Notes: generated by a model from the letters alone, not told the origin. A DNA stretch of 64,000 nucleotides from Chrysomallon squamiferum (GCA_012295275.1 CM022679.1:14975842-15039841); one strand, 5' to 3'; positions 1 to 43,215 are shown, counted from the first letter of the stretch. Numbers and translations are program-made.

Positions 1-260
1 ACACCCATACACACACACACACGCATATCTTTTTCTTCAAAATTGTGCTCAGGACTGTTTTATTATATATTATTAATATACTTATTTACTTTGAATTTAT
101 TTTTAAGTAGTTTTATTTTTATTTATTTTTAATAATCTTTTCTCTCTCTTTCTCTCTCTATATCTCTCTGTTTCTGTAATATATTATAATTTTTTTTTTT
201 TTTTCCGCACCAATAACTGCATTTCACAATTACTAAATTCATTATTTATATTCATTTCAG

Positions 261-301
261 TTGACTGAATTTCACACTCAAGCCCGCCATAACTTCCACA
301 C
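261..301 (+). other. DRGX: DRGX 5' untranslated part of the first coding exon
   Basis: A pyrimidine-rich acceptor (TTCATTTCAG ending at 260) precedes the ATG at 302, and GTAAGT at 387-392 closes the exon. The first coding exon therefore probably begins at 261, with at least one non-coding exon and the promoter lying upstream of the window. Inference from splice signals only. Confidence 0.55.
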
Positions 302-14430
<14,129 letters not shown>

Positions 14431-14439
<9 letters not shown>

Positions 14440-14520
14440 ATCGGAAACGTTCGGAATAGTTCGGAATTCCTTGGATATATCCGGAACATTCCGGAACAAC
14501 TAGGAATAACTTGGACTTGT
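14431..14520 (+). repeat. Degenerate 10-bp tandem array with CGGAA cores
   Basis: Nine consecutive 10-bp units start at 14431, 14441 and so on to 14511. Units begin TCGGAATAGA, TCGGAAACGT, TCGGAATAGT, TCGGAATTCC and then decay (TTGGATATAT, CCGGAACATT, CCGGAACAAC, TAGGAATAAC, TTGGACTTGT). The first unit encodes the final Ser-Glu codons and the stop codon of DRGX. The same periodic motif recurs near 61964. Confidence 0.85.
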
Positions 14521-15297
14521 TCACATTAAAGACAGATAATATTTGATTGGATTTTGCAGTCTCATAGGCCTCATCTTCCAAACTGCTAACCTTAATTAAA
14601 TCAAATTATATTTTAAGAAACGTCTCGTGGTAAAAATTTCTAAAAAAAAAAATCAGAAAACTTTCCTGAAACAGACCCAGTCTCAAGCATTCACATACAT
14701 ATCTATGGACAATAATACATACAAACACGATATTATATTATATTATATTATATATTATCTATATTTATCGTACAGAAGATTCTATTATTATAATATATTT
14801 AATATTACAAATATGACTGAATGATTGCGTATTACGTAGCTGATACGACTGTAAGATGGTGATGTGTCCAAATTGTGTGCATTAGATCATAATATATACA
14901 CCTGAGTATTGTTTATATGTATTGATCAAATCTTATTGATAATTGTGCCATAGTAAAAAAAAAAAAAAAAAAAAAATGTTTTTGTACCACATGTTAGCAC
15001 TTAATCAATGGTTTTTATTCTTCCTGTTAGTGTTATTATTATATTAATGTTGTTTCCGTTTGATTTTAGATTTTTTAAAATAATTTTAAACGGAGAGTTA
15101 TCGATTGGAACTATTATATTTCCTTAACTGGTAAATGTCGTGTTTATTTAATTTAATTAAATTTATTTATTTATTTGTTTATTTATATCTCTCTCTTTTT
15201 TTTTTTTCTTTTTTTGTTCCCGGTTGTAGAATGTTTCGTTTCTGTTCTGGTATTGATTATGCACTTACAAATGAGATAAAAATGCAGTATCAAAGAA

Positions 15298-15299
15298 CA

Positions 15300-15357
<58 letters not shown>
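15298..15357. repeat. (AC)n microsatellite
   Basis: About 60 bp of AC with one early TAC interruption. Confidence 0.95.
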
Positions 15358-15358
<1 letters not shown>

Positions 15359-15649
15359 TGTTTATGTTTTAATTATTATTTTAAAACGGTGCTTATTATT
15401 ATTTACTAAGATTTTTTTTGAATTTCCTCAGAGTGCTATTTACATTTATTTTAATTAAATATTTTATTATTTAATTTAACATTTTCTTCTTTGTGTCGTT
15501 TTATTTTCTTCACGTTGTTATGATACTGTTATAATTAAATTATTATTATATTATATATATATATGTTTATCCTGAGCCCTTGTCTCCATTTTTTTTGTTT
15601 TGTCCATTGCTGTTTGCCTTTTGTTGTTTTGAACACCATATATTTATGA

Positions 15650-15655
15650 AATAAA
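15650..15655 (+). terminator. Candidate AATAAA polyadenylation signal for DRGX
   Basis: AATAAA is followed within about 45 bases by a T/G-rich stretch. It is one of several possible signals, chosen because it is a canonical hexamer in the right orientation. Confidence 0.3.
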
Positions 15656-16246
15656 TGTTCTACTGAATCAAACAGACTTTATGTGTTGTTCTTGTTATAA
15701 TTATTTTTTATTATTATTATTATGTTTTCTCTCTCTTTGATTAATTTGCTCTGTCTATCTGTCTGTCTGTCTTTCTCTCTTTCACTGTCTCATCTCTTTT
15801 TTTTTGTCATTCTCTCACTCTGTGTGCGTGTGCGTGTGTGTGACCGTTTATATAAATTTGTTTGTCTATCTAAGACGTTTTTAAAAACCACAGCTCTTTA
15901 CGACTCTCTTTAACTTACTTTGTAATTTATCTTTCTTAACTTTTATATATATATATGCAGTTTATGTGTGTGTGTGTGTGTGTGTGTTGTGTGTGTGTGT
16001 GTGTGTGTCTGTATGTGTGCGTGTTCCTGCCTGTTTCCTAGTTTTTCTCTATTATAAATAAAATAACAGATAAAAAAAAAAAAAAAAAAAAAAAAATGAT
16101 TTTATTTTATTTTTTGTTTAATTAAATTGTGATTGCATTAACGATATTACAGTTAGTGAAAAACAAATATCATTAGACAAGACTATTATATATGAAAATA
16201 TTTATTATTTCTGATGTTACATTATACGCATATCTTTAATAACTAG

Positions 16247-16325
16247 AGAGCTGGTGGTGAGATACGATCCCACAGTCCATGATACACAAGTCAACTCAGT
16301 AGCCAACTGAAAGCAGATCATAATA
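16247..16325 (-). repeat. Possible tRNA-derived SINE head
   Basis: Read on the minus strand, the block has an A-box-like segment (GTTGGCTACTGAG) and, about 35 bases on, a B-box-like segment (GGGATCGTATCTC). That resembles a decayed tRNA promoter. It does not fold convincingly as a functional tRNA by eye. Confidence 0.25.
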
Positions 16326-16936
16326 TATGAAGATGGTCAAACTGTTTTACCTGTAATAAAAGCTTAAAAGAAAACGTTGATAATCTGGGATTTGAACTAG
16401 ATACATATTAAGGCCCAAACAAATAAACTATATATATATATATAATGAAAAAGAAAGCAAGCGAGAAAAAGTTAATAATTAGTATAATAAAAATAACAAC
16501 AGCAACAGCAACAACAACCACAACATTTACAATAGCAACAACGATAACAATAGTAACAATCATGATGATGTTCCAGGACAAACTCAAGAACAAGAACAAA
16601 GAAAAGAAGAACGAGAACAAGAAGCGAAAGAAGAAGAAGAAAAAGAATATCAACAACAAAAATAACAAATAATATTTACATCTCTCAGAGTTTTTATTAA
16701 AAACATATATATATAAAAACATTCGTACGACAACAACTGATACCAGGTTCACTAACAGAGACGTCAGAGATCATTTCAGTGTTACACTTAGCTTTCATAA
16801 AACAGTTTAATAAAGCAGACAGACAGAAAGGCCAGTAATTCCCCTCACTGAACATATACATAGTTTTTGTAACGTTTAGATAGCAATTAACTCTGACAAA
16901 AAGGCAAAAATATGTGCTATGTTGTATTCAGGAGCC

Positions 16937-17190
16937 ATACATACATATATACATACATACATACATACATATACACACATACGTATATATATATACATAC
17001 ATGCATACATACATGCATACATACATACATGCAAACATACATACATACATACATACATATACATACATACGTACATATATAGATACATATATGCATACAT
17101 ACATGCATACATATATACGTATATACATATACATACATACATACATACATACATAATATATATTTATATATATATATATGAATATTAATT
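16937..17190. repeat. ACAT/ATAC tetranucleotide array with TA tail
   Basis: About 220 bp of imperfect ACAT with GCAT and GTAT variants, then a TA-rich tail. All six frames are open because the repeat lacks stop codons; none of these frames is a gene. Confidence 0.93.
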
Positions 17191-17195
17191 ATTAA

Positions 17196-17229
<34 letters not shown>

Positions 17230-18419
17230 TTCATCATTATTATCATCATCATCATCATCATTATTATTATTACGTTGTAAATGTATTTTTTACACTTCAT
17301 CAGCTTGTTCAGAAGAACAAGTGAGGAACAAACAGCACACAAAAGTAGACTGTGAAGTATTGACAAAAGCAAACATTAGGCAACGTCAGACAGGAACATG
17401 TGTCACATGGACATTAATCTACAATTACTCAGTAAGCTGACACGAAAACTGCACACCTTCGTAGCTTCAGCCAGTCCGCGAATCACAATCCGTGAAACCG
17501 ATATTTTAAATTATTAACATGTTTTGTAATGGACTCACAATAGTGTTCTGTTGCAAAACGTTTTATTTAACTTCTGTTTGAAAATGATACTTAGGACAAT
17601 TTCCACTCTGGTAAATATTCCGAATATAAACAAAATAAAGGTCCAGAGCATTCGTAGAAAACGAAATATCGAAAAGATTTGTGTGACTTGTAAATCATGA
17701 GTATCGTAATTGTAGAAATTATCTTATATTGTTTCCGTAGCAGTACCATCGTGAAAAAATTTTCCAAAGCGTGTGTGGCGTGCCCGCTGAGATCTGAAGT
17801 GCAACAGTTCGCTGGATCGAATATCCTCACAGCATGCACTGTTTTATTTTCCTGATTCTGTCAAGATTAAACAAATATTATTTATTATTAATCAGTATCA
17901 GTTGCCCATAAACTAGTGACAGCAGATTTTAGTGTGTAGGCACATTGTTTGTGTGCGCATTCGTGTGTTCGTATAAAATTATGTATGTAAATGGACGCAT
18001 GTGCGTTTTTGTGTATATGATATATTTTTCTAACACATTCTCTGTCGTGCTTGTAGGATTGTTTAGCTGAAAATAACAGTATAATATGAGTTAAAAATTA
18101 TAAAAATATTTTTTGTTTGTTTTAGATAGTTTATATGTTAGAGGTTCTCAGTCTAACTCTGTAAAATGTAAAACCGAAAATAGAAATTATAACAGTATAT
18201 TCCTGAATTCGATTATAATTATACACTATGTTAATTAAGATGTTTTTAAATGAAAATTTAATTTTTGTATCTCTTGCTAAAGAATTAAAACACGCTTCTT
18301 CCATCACTCTCGAATAACGATAAAAATGTATTTAACAAGATAGTTAGAAAGTTAATGTCGATCTTGCTTTCTGAGAGAAATAATAAACAGTATCTTAACA
18401 CCAAATTTCGAATATTTAT

Positions 18420-19360
18420 TGTCAATAACGTTCCTTATTTTCTCCCAATATCATAACCCAGCGATACCCAACGATGTGTTTGCTGCCGTATTGTTCCGTG
18501 TGATGTGGTTTCCTGGGCGGAATTTAAATAAAGCGAACGATCCGGAAAATTTCTCTCTAAGAAATTTTGTGTCATTTCCTCGCCTAATTTAGTCAATAAC
18601 GGCCAAGGGGATTTAATCGCCCGGTTATCTTTGTTGGAGCTCTTCTGCGCTTGAAGGAACGACATTTACAGGCAATGATATTCCGAATTTGGGTCCTTGG
18701 CGCTCTAACACAATATGTTCCGTCCTTGTTAAAATCAGAGGAGGATGCTTATTGACTAATTTTTTTCCAACTATGAGCGAGAAAATTGAATTGAGTCTCG
18801 CAGTCGACTTGCCATCCGAAAAGAAGACGTCAGTCTAAGGGCCCGTCATTAGGGAATTCTGGGTAATCTGCCCTTAACATTACTTCATTTGTGATTTGGA
18901 ATTTGCTTCCCGATGAAATTTGTACCATCACTTGAGGTGATTTTGTCAATCAGCGAACTAATTTGCTCGAAAAATATTTTGTCAATTACACATTGTTCGG
19001 GTATTGGGATAATTTTCTGCTTTCCTGATCAGATGATGTCGTATTTACACATGATTTCCAGAGAAAAATACCAAGTTCTTACGACCCAGGCTTATTGATC
19101 TTCCGAGAGGGTGGCTAATGAGAGACTTAACAACGCCGCCATTGTTGTGAGCGACAACGGCCACACGGCGCTCTGATTTGAGGTTTAATTTTTCAAGTTT
19201 TCATTCTTAAGCGTGATTTGGCGATAATTAAGTTTACCAAAAGAGTTACAAAATCTCCGCTGACTTTGTCAGAATTTTTATCTATTTGCGAATCATGGCG
19301 GAATTCAATGGGCGAGGTTTTTCAAGTCGCCTAATCAAATGTCATTCAGTCCGGCATATT
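18420..19360. promoter_or_regulatory. 940-bp non-repetitive island 4 kb downstream of DRGX (candidate enhancer)
   Basis: The block lacks microsatellites, has more CpG than its surroundings, and carries many homeodomain-like cores (for example GGGGATTTAATCGCCC near 18610, and GGCGATAATTAAG near 19220). No open frame resembles a protein. A conserved non-coding element is an inference that needs cross-species alignment. Confidence 0.35.
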
Positions 19361-19914
19361 CGCTTTAAAACCCCATTAACGATTTTTGCAAAAATAATTT
19401 AGATTAGATAAACTGACTTGATGAAATCAGAAGAGATTTGCCAGAAAATCTTAATTTACGCGATAAAACTTTTCAAACAGTGTATTTTGGTCAGCACACA
19501 ATCTGAAATCCCTCGGTTTTCAAAAGCATTATTGAGATGGCTGAAAACAACGGCAAAAACACGCAAAACCGATTTTCAAGTTCAAAGCGGTAAGAGAAAG
19601 AATGAAAAAAAATTAAGAAGAAGGAAAATGGAGGAACCGAAAAAAAGAAAAAAGAAAAGTAAAACGAAAACATCAAAGGCTAGGACTAATTAATACAATC
19701 TTATATATACTTTATTTATTTATTTATTACTAGTTACTAATTTGTTGTTGTTATCATCATCATTATCAAAATAGGCACTAACAGTAACAGGAATACTAAC
19801 TACGTACATACATACAGACACACAAACAAACGTGCATTTTGTGGTTTATTTTTGCTAAAATAATAAAGCATAAGTTACTAGAAATGCTGAAAAAAAGAGA
19901 GACGGGACAGAGAG

Positions 19915-19932
19915 AGAGAGATGAGAGAGAAA

Positions 19933-19993
<61 letters not shown>
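19915..19993. repeat. (GA)n microsatellite
   Basis: About 80 bp of GA with early interruptions (GAAAAGAGAAGA). Confidence 0.93.
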
Positions 19994-19995
<2 letters not shown>

Positions 19996-21302
19996 AAAAA
20001 AAACCTTGAATAAATGTAACATATTAATTTATAAGTAATAATAATAATAAATTATAAAACCTGCTTAAAACTGGAAATAGTTAAATAATAATAATAATAA
20101 TAAAAGCAGAAAAGAAATAGACCTCAAAAATGTTATATATTTCTTTAATAAAAATATATTTATAAAACTCAATATAGTTCAAACATTTATTTCATTCAGT
20201 GAGAAAAAAAAATAAAGTATTAATAACAAAAGAACATTAAACAAATTCATACAATGAAACCCGAACCACTTTGTAACAAACGCTTTACACCAAAAACACT
20301 TTTTATTTTCTCACTTCTGGTACAGTGTCAAAACAGAAGCAGCCGTGGTTTTTAGTTTTATGTACTTCACACCAACAAACATACGCTGAAACATGTTAAA
20401 ATTGACAATTTTTCCCCTTATCATGTAGTTATTATGTTACATGATATTTTATCAGATAAACCTTGCTTCTAATACTGTGTGTTATTTCGTTAGGCACGTG
20501 CAACACGTTTCATTCCAGCTGGCCTTATGTCGTACGTACGAAGACGGAGACATTACACAATTTCAATAGATAAACGCAGACGGGCGACAAAAACCCGGGA
20601 AAGCTGTGATGCCACAGGTTGTTTATGACGTAGATAAGCGGGCATGCTACGTATTAGGTTTTTTTTGATGTTCTCGTAAACAATGAGCGGTAATATGAGT
20701 GCATATATTGCCTGAAATTGGGAAACAGATTTGTCATAGATTTTTTTTTTTTTTTTTTTTTTTTGACAGTAATTGAGGAAGTTGATGTTGGTTTGCTTGT
20801 GCATTTATTTATTTATTTAATGATTTTCTTTTATATATATATATATACACACACATGTATATACATGTATTATGTATGTATATGAAAATCATATATTATA
20901 TTAAACGTATACAACAAAAATATGTAAAAGGTTACTAAAATTAAAAATAATTATTAGTAACAGAATTAACTCCATTATTTTCTTTTCTTTCTTCACTAGA
21001 TGTAATACACCATTTCACAGAATTTAATAATAGATAAACTAAAGCACGCACTCATTTACGTACATACAAAAAAAAAAAAAAAAAAAAAAAAGATTTATAT
21101 TTAGTTAGTTACGTAGTAATGTAATTTAATTAAATAACACACTGCATTGCAAACATGACATTATCATTACCATCATACAGATGCTGCAATATAATTAACT
21201 AGATAACCATTTCTTTGCCTTTCTGATTAATCAGTTTTGTTATTATTTTAATGAATTCTAGCATATACAAACACACATAGATATCCATACATACTTACGT
21301 AC

Positions 21303-21305
<3 letters not shown>

Positions 21306-21347
<42 letters not shown>

Positions 21348-21362
21348 CATACATACATACAT
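21306..21362. repeat. (TA)n then (CATA)n microsatellite
   Basis: About 37 bp of TA followed by five CATA units. Confidence 0.93.
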
Positions 21363-21582
21363 GCGTGCATACACATAAAAGGAATATGTATTTACCCATA
21401 CAGATAGATGCGCGTAGATATGCACGCACAAAATTATATATTATTTCGTGGGTAGAAAGACAGATTGCAAGGATGTTTTTCACAAATATGACTATTCACA
21501 TGTTTCTGAGTTAATGACGTAATATGTACGGGTGTATGAATGTCTGTCCCTGTGTACGTTTGTCTGTATCTGATTTTTTGTA

Positions 21583-21585
<3 letters not shown>

Positions 21586-21644
<59 letters not shown>
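21586..21644. repeat. (AAT)n microsatellite
   Basis: About 59 bp of pure AAT. Confidence 0.95.
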
Positions 21645-21647
<3 letters not shown>

Positions 21648-21935
21648 CATTCAGCGGAGTCCGGGGCAGGTTGAACCATGGGGAAGGTTAGGCCAGCCAA
21701 CAATTAACCGTGTAGAAATTATTATTATTATTATTTTTTTTTTTTTTTTTATTTTTATTTTTTTAGATTAACCAGATCTACCACTGACGTCATAGTGCTA
21801 CTTTACACGCCACTCCGCAATCTGCACTAGAGCATAACATTAAATGTGTGTGTTATTATGAATTAATTTTCTTATGCCTTTATAGCAGTTCATTTTTCTG
21901 ATACCAAAGAAATGGTCAACTGGACATTAGAATAT

Positions 21936-21937
<2 letters not shown>

Positions 21938-21990
<53 letters not shown>

Positions 21991-22002
21991 TGTCTGTCTG
22001 TC

Positions 22003-22037
<35 letters not shown>
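21938..22037. repeat. (GT)n then (CTGT/CT)n compound microsatellite
   Basis: About 50 bp of GT passes through CTGT into CT. Confidence 0.93.
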
Positions 22038-22041
<4 letters not shown>

Positions 22042-23459
22042 GTTGAATGATTGATTGATTTAATAACAGATGGTGAGAACATAACAAAAGAAGGGCAATC
22101 GAAGACAGGTGTCAGTAGATATCTTGAAATGTGCGGAAGAGAATGTTACAGAAGGAATGTCGCTGCAAAAAAAAAAACACTACTGCCTTCCCAGTGGATC
22201 CTAAGACGCTAACAAAATTGGCCTTCCAGCTTGGTGAACAAAATCAGAAGAAATATCTAACTAGCTGGGCTGAAAATAAGATGAAAATCACCAACGTTTG
22301 TCTTATTACAGCTGTCGCTCTGGCTATACTTGTCAATATTTTTTATTTGGTCCATAAAACTTGGAGTTTATAAGTTAAACTTTTTTTTTACTTCACTTTA
22401 GGGAATCTAACATCTATCAACTACGACTAGACTGATCTTCATTGATTCCTTCTGGACTGAGAAATGAAGGTCAGAAGTTAGGGGGGTTAGTATACTTCCC
22501 CTACATTCAGGTTTTGTTCTTATTTTAGTGTATTTTTCTTGACTCAAAGCTGATCCAAACTTGCAGTTATGATTTTCATTTATTTTCGTGTATATTTTGG
22601 GGTTTTGTTTATAATAATGAAACATATTTCCAGTTCAACAACTGTTTTAGGTACAATATATATATATATAAAACAAAAAATGAAGAAAAAATAAATGCAC
22701 ATAATTCTACATATATGCCTTTATGTCAAATTATCAGATTACAAAAAAACATTTTCGTTTTGCCTTCATTATACTCTTTTAAGCTGATGTTTTGTTTCGT
22801 TTTGTTTTGTTTTTGTTTTGTTTTATTTAATTAAATGTTGCATCCCAACATATTTTGCAATAAATCACAGGTTTATTTGAAAGTATTTATCGCGTTTATG
22901 ATGCAGTGCCTCAAGTTGCCCTCAGTGGTTACTTAACCAGTCCCAGCCCGGGGTATATGTCTTTAACCATTAACTATCAAAACAGAATAACAAATCAGAA
23001 TATTTCAAGCATTTATATTTGCTCTAAATAATGAAAATTTCTTTTAAACTGCTATGAGGGTTTGTTTTCCCATTTGTATTTGAATTAAAGCCTAAAATGC
23101 AAAAACGTGTCTCCCCTCTATAGAGCCCCAAACACTATATTTGGTGATCTGAATTCATACAACTAAACATTGGTGTTTGTATCTGTACGTTAGTGTCTGC
23201 ACCTGCCTGTTTAAATCAGAATGTTTATGTGAGTCCGTGTTTTAAAATTGTGTCTTTTGTACGTGCATAAACGTAAATGTATGTATTTGAAAACAAAATT
23301 TCATAATAACACCATCAAACCTTAGAATGAATGAAACAAATACATTTTCCAAATGCATTCACGTGAGACAGACATGGTTTCGTTTTAATAATTTGATTTT
23401 GTGCATGCCTGCTACACGAAACATACACACACACATACATATATATTTAAAAAAAAAAA

Positions 23460-23900
23460 CACCTCACGTAAATCTACTTAAACCAATTTGATTATTTACC
23501 CATTTAGACAACATGTGATCTATCCCGGATCGTAATACGGACAGACACCCACGGATGTCTCGGGGACTGGCCAGCCTTTTCAATAAACATTCTAAACGAG
23601 ATCTTAATTTGCACAATTCGCTTTCTTCCCAATCTGTACTGCAATAAAACCGAACCAAGTGACTCGGCAAATTCGATTTGTCAGCTTTTATTAATTTACA
23701 CATACGAAGCTGGACGTCATCTCAGGGCCGATTTCATGCCGGCCACAGTCCTGCACGGTCGTGGCCGAGGATGCCAACGTCACCCGATTAGAGAGAGTAT
23801 TAAATGGTTTAACGACCATTAGGCCAATACAATGGTGTGTATGGGAGTCATAACGCCGAACACCGACAGCCGTTCTGTAACATCAACAATTACCAGTGTA
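23460..23900. promoter_or_regulatory. Non-repetitive GC-richer island (candidate regulatory element)
   Basis: About 440 bp without microsatellites. It includes a potential hairpin (GGCCAC...GTGGCC, about 23738-23764) and a run of TTAAAT/ACGACC motifs. Open frames here are short and unrecognised. The regulatory role is inferred. Confidence 0.25.
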
Positions 23901-24357
23901 GATAATCTCATTTCCAGTCTCATTCTTAGAAGATTATGTCTTCCATAACGTCAATCCCAAATGATTACTAAGTAACTAACAGGATGGATGGATGGATGGA
24001 TGGATGGATGGATGGACGGATGAGTGAACGGAGGAAAAGATCATAAATTTGGCATTGTTAGTGTGTTGATTGATTTTAGATGATGGGGAAATTAATGTTT
24101 TAAAATGACAAATGTTTTGATTGTGTTTTAGCTGCTGCAGGTTTACGTTATGTTCTGCTGGTGTTGTTGAGTTATTCCCTCTTTCTGTCTCAGTCGTGCA
24201 GTTTGTGTGTCTTCCTGTTCTGAAAAATCAAGTTATTAAATTAACGATATCTTCACCAAACTATTTTACAAAATGAGAAAAAGTTACACCTGTTCCCGGC
24301 TATTACGACGTAAACGTAATACAAATATTATTAGTAGTAGTAGTAGTGGTGATGGTA

Positions 24358-24389
<32 letters not shown>

Positions 24390-24656
24390 TAATAATAATA
24401 ATTTCGAGTCACTAACATTTAAGTTCATGAAATTTAATTAGTCCTTTTATTTAAGATTTGAGATGTGCAGAGCTCTGTCGTTATGGTGGATTTTCACGAT
24501 GAAATAAGTTTCGTTATACAGAAGTGAAATAAAAAACAATAAATAAATAAATAAATAAATAAATAATAGAAACGATTTAGATCAACAAAAATAGTTTTTC
24601 TTTCGGAGTTTCTAGTTTAAACAATCCAATGAAACACAAATCTTCTATATTTGGAA

Positions 24657-24669
24657 GGGAGATAACTCT
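24657..24669 (+). repeat. Dispersed motif GGGAGATAACTCT, copy 1
   Basis: The same 13-mer occurs at 41269-41281, next to the CHTF18 5' end. As I recall, a longer form of this motif (AAGGGAGATAACTC) is frequent in mollusc sequence; this was not checked. Confidence 0.4.
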
Positions 24670-25492
24670 GCTTCTATTTCAGACTTGAGACAACCGAAAT
24701 AAAAAGGTCAGAGCAATGACTTTCTAAAAAAAAAAAAAAAAAACCAAACACATATGGCTTTTCAAGATTACACAAAATTTTCTTCGTTTTTTACGTTTTT
24801 TTGCCTAATTTTTGTTCATCTGCTTAGACTAACATTAGTTGTAGCCTTCACATTTTTATCTTCTTAAATGTGTATTATATATCAAATATTACTGAAATCT
24901 GCTTTATTTTATATACTTGTGTTAAACATTAGCTGTTAGTATTTCAGTAGTTTCTAATAGGTATAGAAATAAATAAACTGCTTTACACAATGTAAATAGT
25001 ATAGGTATTCCTGTTGATATGGTTTTGACATTTTTACTTTTCTTACTTTACATCAAATATTGTTAAATTCAGGTCTTAAATGAAAAGTACTTGTGGTAAT
25101 TTCACTTTGATTTTTCAGCTTCACTTTTATAAAATGAACACTTAGTTATTTATTGCTTTTTTGATATGTATGGTACTTTTTAATTTTATTTTTGCTAAAA
25201 ATAAAGTTTGACAGATCAATTGCAGTTTTTTTTTCCAGCAACAATTTTGTTTTAATCTTGTACTTCACTTTTAAACATATCAAGTCATCCAGTCACACAG
25301 TTTCGTTGAGAAAATAACAACACACACAAGCACAAGTCTAGTTGTTTATTTCACAATGGGCTATCCCATTCTATGATGGGAGTCCCATCAATTAATAGAT
25401 CTAATAAATCACTATTGTATTAACTTTCTTGAAGCAGCACATTTGTCTGGGTTTTATACAACAGTTTATTCACTATAAATGTACAAATAATC

Positions 25493-25498
25493 TTTATT
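25493..25498 (-). terminator. Candidate polyadenylation signal for CHTF18
   Basis: TTTATT on the plus strand reads AATAAA on the minus strand, about 135 bases past the stop codon. Further copies lie at about 25465 and 25345, so the true site is uncertain. Confidence 0.3.
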
Positions 25499-25633
25499 TA
25501 TTTACAATTGTTGAAATATTAATATACAATTTGCAGATTTTGCCAATTTTGTCCTGGCCTTTGTACGAAGGTCCAGAATTAAAGATAATAGTCATTCATC
25601 ATTAAAAATATATATAATTTATTTGAATTTTCA

Positions 25634-41147
<15,514 letters not shown>

Positions 41148-41473
41148 ATCTGAGTAACAAAAGCTGGTCTTCTATTATTAAAAAATAAAAATAATTTCAT
41201 ATGTAATGTTTTGTTTATTTCATTTTCACGATACATTTCCCGCGATTTCGTGACGCGCCATCTTTGCCGGGAGATAACTCTAACCCTTTTTATTTATTTT
41301 TTTTTTCCCCGTAATTTTATATACAACATTTTTATTTTTTTATTTTGTTGCTGTTGTTCTGTTTTAGAAGAAAAAAAATCGGTGTCACTGTATACCATCA
41401 GTTATATTTTTATAATGAGTGATCGCGATATCCGTTTCATTTCTTGAAAAAATCGGACCAAATTGAATATGTA

Positions 41474-41542
<69 letters not shown>

Positions 41543-41592
41543 GTCAAGCTTGTATGTAGTCATCTTAAAAACATTTTATTTATTTTATATTT

Positions 41593-41632
<40 letters not shown>

Positions 41633-43215
41633 TTATTTGTTGTTGTCATAAAATCTTAATCCTTATTTGAATAGGCAAATCACATATTTTAAAGTTATAT
41701 ATACTGTTTTCCTGATCACTAAATCAGTTAAACAAAGATGGAAGAAACATTTTGTTAATCTTTTCTAATCAATACGTTGCAATATGGTGGCATCATGATA
41801 TCATAAGTACAAGTTTATTTAACTAGCACATGCATTTTGGTATAATGACCAATAATTAAAATAAGTATTATTTACATTCCACTAACTAAACATCACCACT
41901 CTGTTTCAAACATACCTATAATTTATGCATAATAAAAGGTAAGATTTGAACTTTCTTCACGCTGATATAAGATGCAGTCAAAACTTGTAAAAATGTTCAT
42001 GAATCCTCAATAATGAACTTGTTAGTGACCACTTTTGACTCAGTATTTTAATGTCTTCATACACATCAAAAGTAATTATTATAAACAACTAAAAATGCAG
42101 AGAGATAGAGAACTGTGAGCGTATCTTGAATCTAAAAAGAATTGTAACCGAAAAACATCAGGAATCTGAAGAAGAAAGACTGACTGAGTTTGACAATGAA
42201 AAAACACAACAAGATGCTGTTGTGCTATGTACTACTGATACACCACAGATTTTCTGAAACACTTATTCCTGAGTATCCCCTGGATGGGCATTCATATAAC
42301 TGTCCAGCTGTCTCTGCCAGAGGATACTTGAGATATTGTTCCTCATGCCTGTTTAGATTATCAGTTTTTCTGCCACATAAGTGATAAGATGTCACAGAAT
42401 AAAAATTTCATCAATACACCTTTCAGAAACCAAATGCATGCCCCTCCTGTCTGTAAGGCATTGTGAACTGCTAGAAACTTTAAACATAATAAATTTAATC
42501 CATTCTAAACTAGACCATCATTATCCAGAAAACAAAATCAGTGATGCTGTAATTGACCCTAGAAAATCGTTTGTGTGAATTTACAGTGGTAAAAATTTCA
42601 ATATAGTACATGGTAAACCAGTGCTGATGTAGGCAATTATTGATTTACTACAGGCTTCCTCGCCATTCAGAAAATCATGGTGAGTACGAGCAGAAACTTG
42701 TTTCAATCTCGAAAATTCCCAAAACACCCAGCACCGAACATGTTTATAAAGGTATAAAATGTATCCATTTTTTAATCAAATGGTCACATTTTTAACATTT
42801 AAATAATGAGTTTTAAGGGTGTATGAAAATTTTATAAAAAGATTTTATTTAAATTACCCAATATTTTAATTTACTTGAGCCTGTCATAGGTTAACATTAA
42901 AATATAATGGGTAAAAATAAAATTAAAAAAAAATGTCTTGAAAATATATTTCAGTGTAAGAGAATCACCACTAATTTCAGAAATAAATAGTTGGTATGAA
43001 ATGTAAACTAAACTAAAACCACGGTAATTAAATTTGTAATATATCACACACACACACACAATATGAATGTAAACAATAATAATCAAAAGTTTGAAAAATC
43101 AACATTAACTCCTATTAATTTTAAATCGCCAGTTTACTATTATTAGTTTCTAAAAATTCATTCCTCATTATATTTGAAAAAATCAAACAACATTTCTCAG
43201 TGAGACAAATAACAT
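41148..43215. other. Spacer upstream of CHTF18, including its promoter region
   Basis: The first 140 bp upstream of the CHTF18 ATG (41148-41285) contain CpG-bearing sequence (CCCGCGATTTCGTGACGCGC) that may be the core promoter, plus copy 2 of GGGAGATAACTCT. A 70-bp ATT run (about 41473-41542) and TTTA repeats (41594-41631) follow. The segment 41700-42850 is mostly unique, with only short unrecognised open frames. Confidence 0.45.
41269..41281 (+). repeat. Dispersed motif GGGAGATAACTCT, copy 2
   Basis: Identical to 24657-24669. It lies about 120 bp upstream of the CHTF18 start codon. Confidence 0.4.

Larger units (their letters stand above)
14440..15655 (+). other. DRGX: Probable DRGX 3' untranslated region
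   Basis: After the stop the sequence holds the 10-bp array, poly-A at about 14954-14976 and a 60-bp AC tract at about 15298-15357. A plausible AATAAA polyadenylation signal is at 15650-15655. The extent is inferred, and earlier signals could be used. Confidence 0.35.
15656..25633. other. Intergenic spacer between DRGX and CHTF18
   Basis: About 10 kb between the 3' ends of two convergent genes. I see no protein-coding gene. It holds GT/CT tracts (about 15825-16015), ACAT arrays (16937-17155), ATT/CAT runs (17196-17270), GA (19915-19993), TA (21306-21342), AAT (21586-21644) and GT/CT (21938-22037). Non-repetitive islands at 18420-19360 and 23460-23900 may be regulatory. The open frame at 22131-22373 has no recognisable domain. 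Confidence 0.6.

Noticed and set aside
16876-17372. Overlapping long open frames on both strands
   Set aside because: The ACAT repeat lacks stop codons in all frames; the Tyr/Met/Cys/Val-rich products are artefacts.
22131-22373. 80-codon open frame with a C-terminal hydrophobic segment
   Set aside because: No homology recognised, no splice or promoter context; likely chance.
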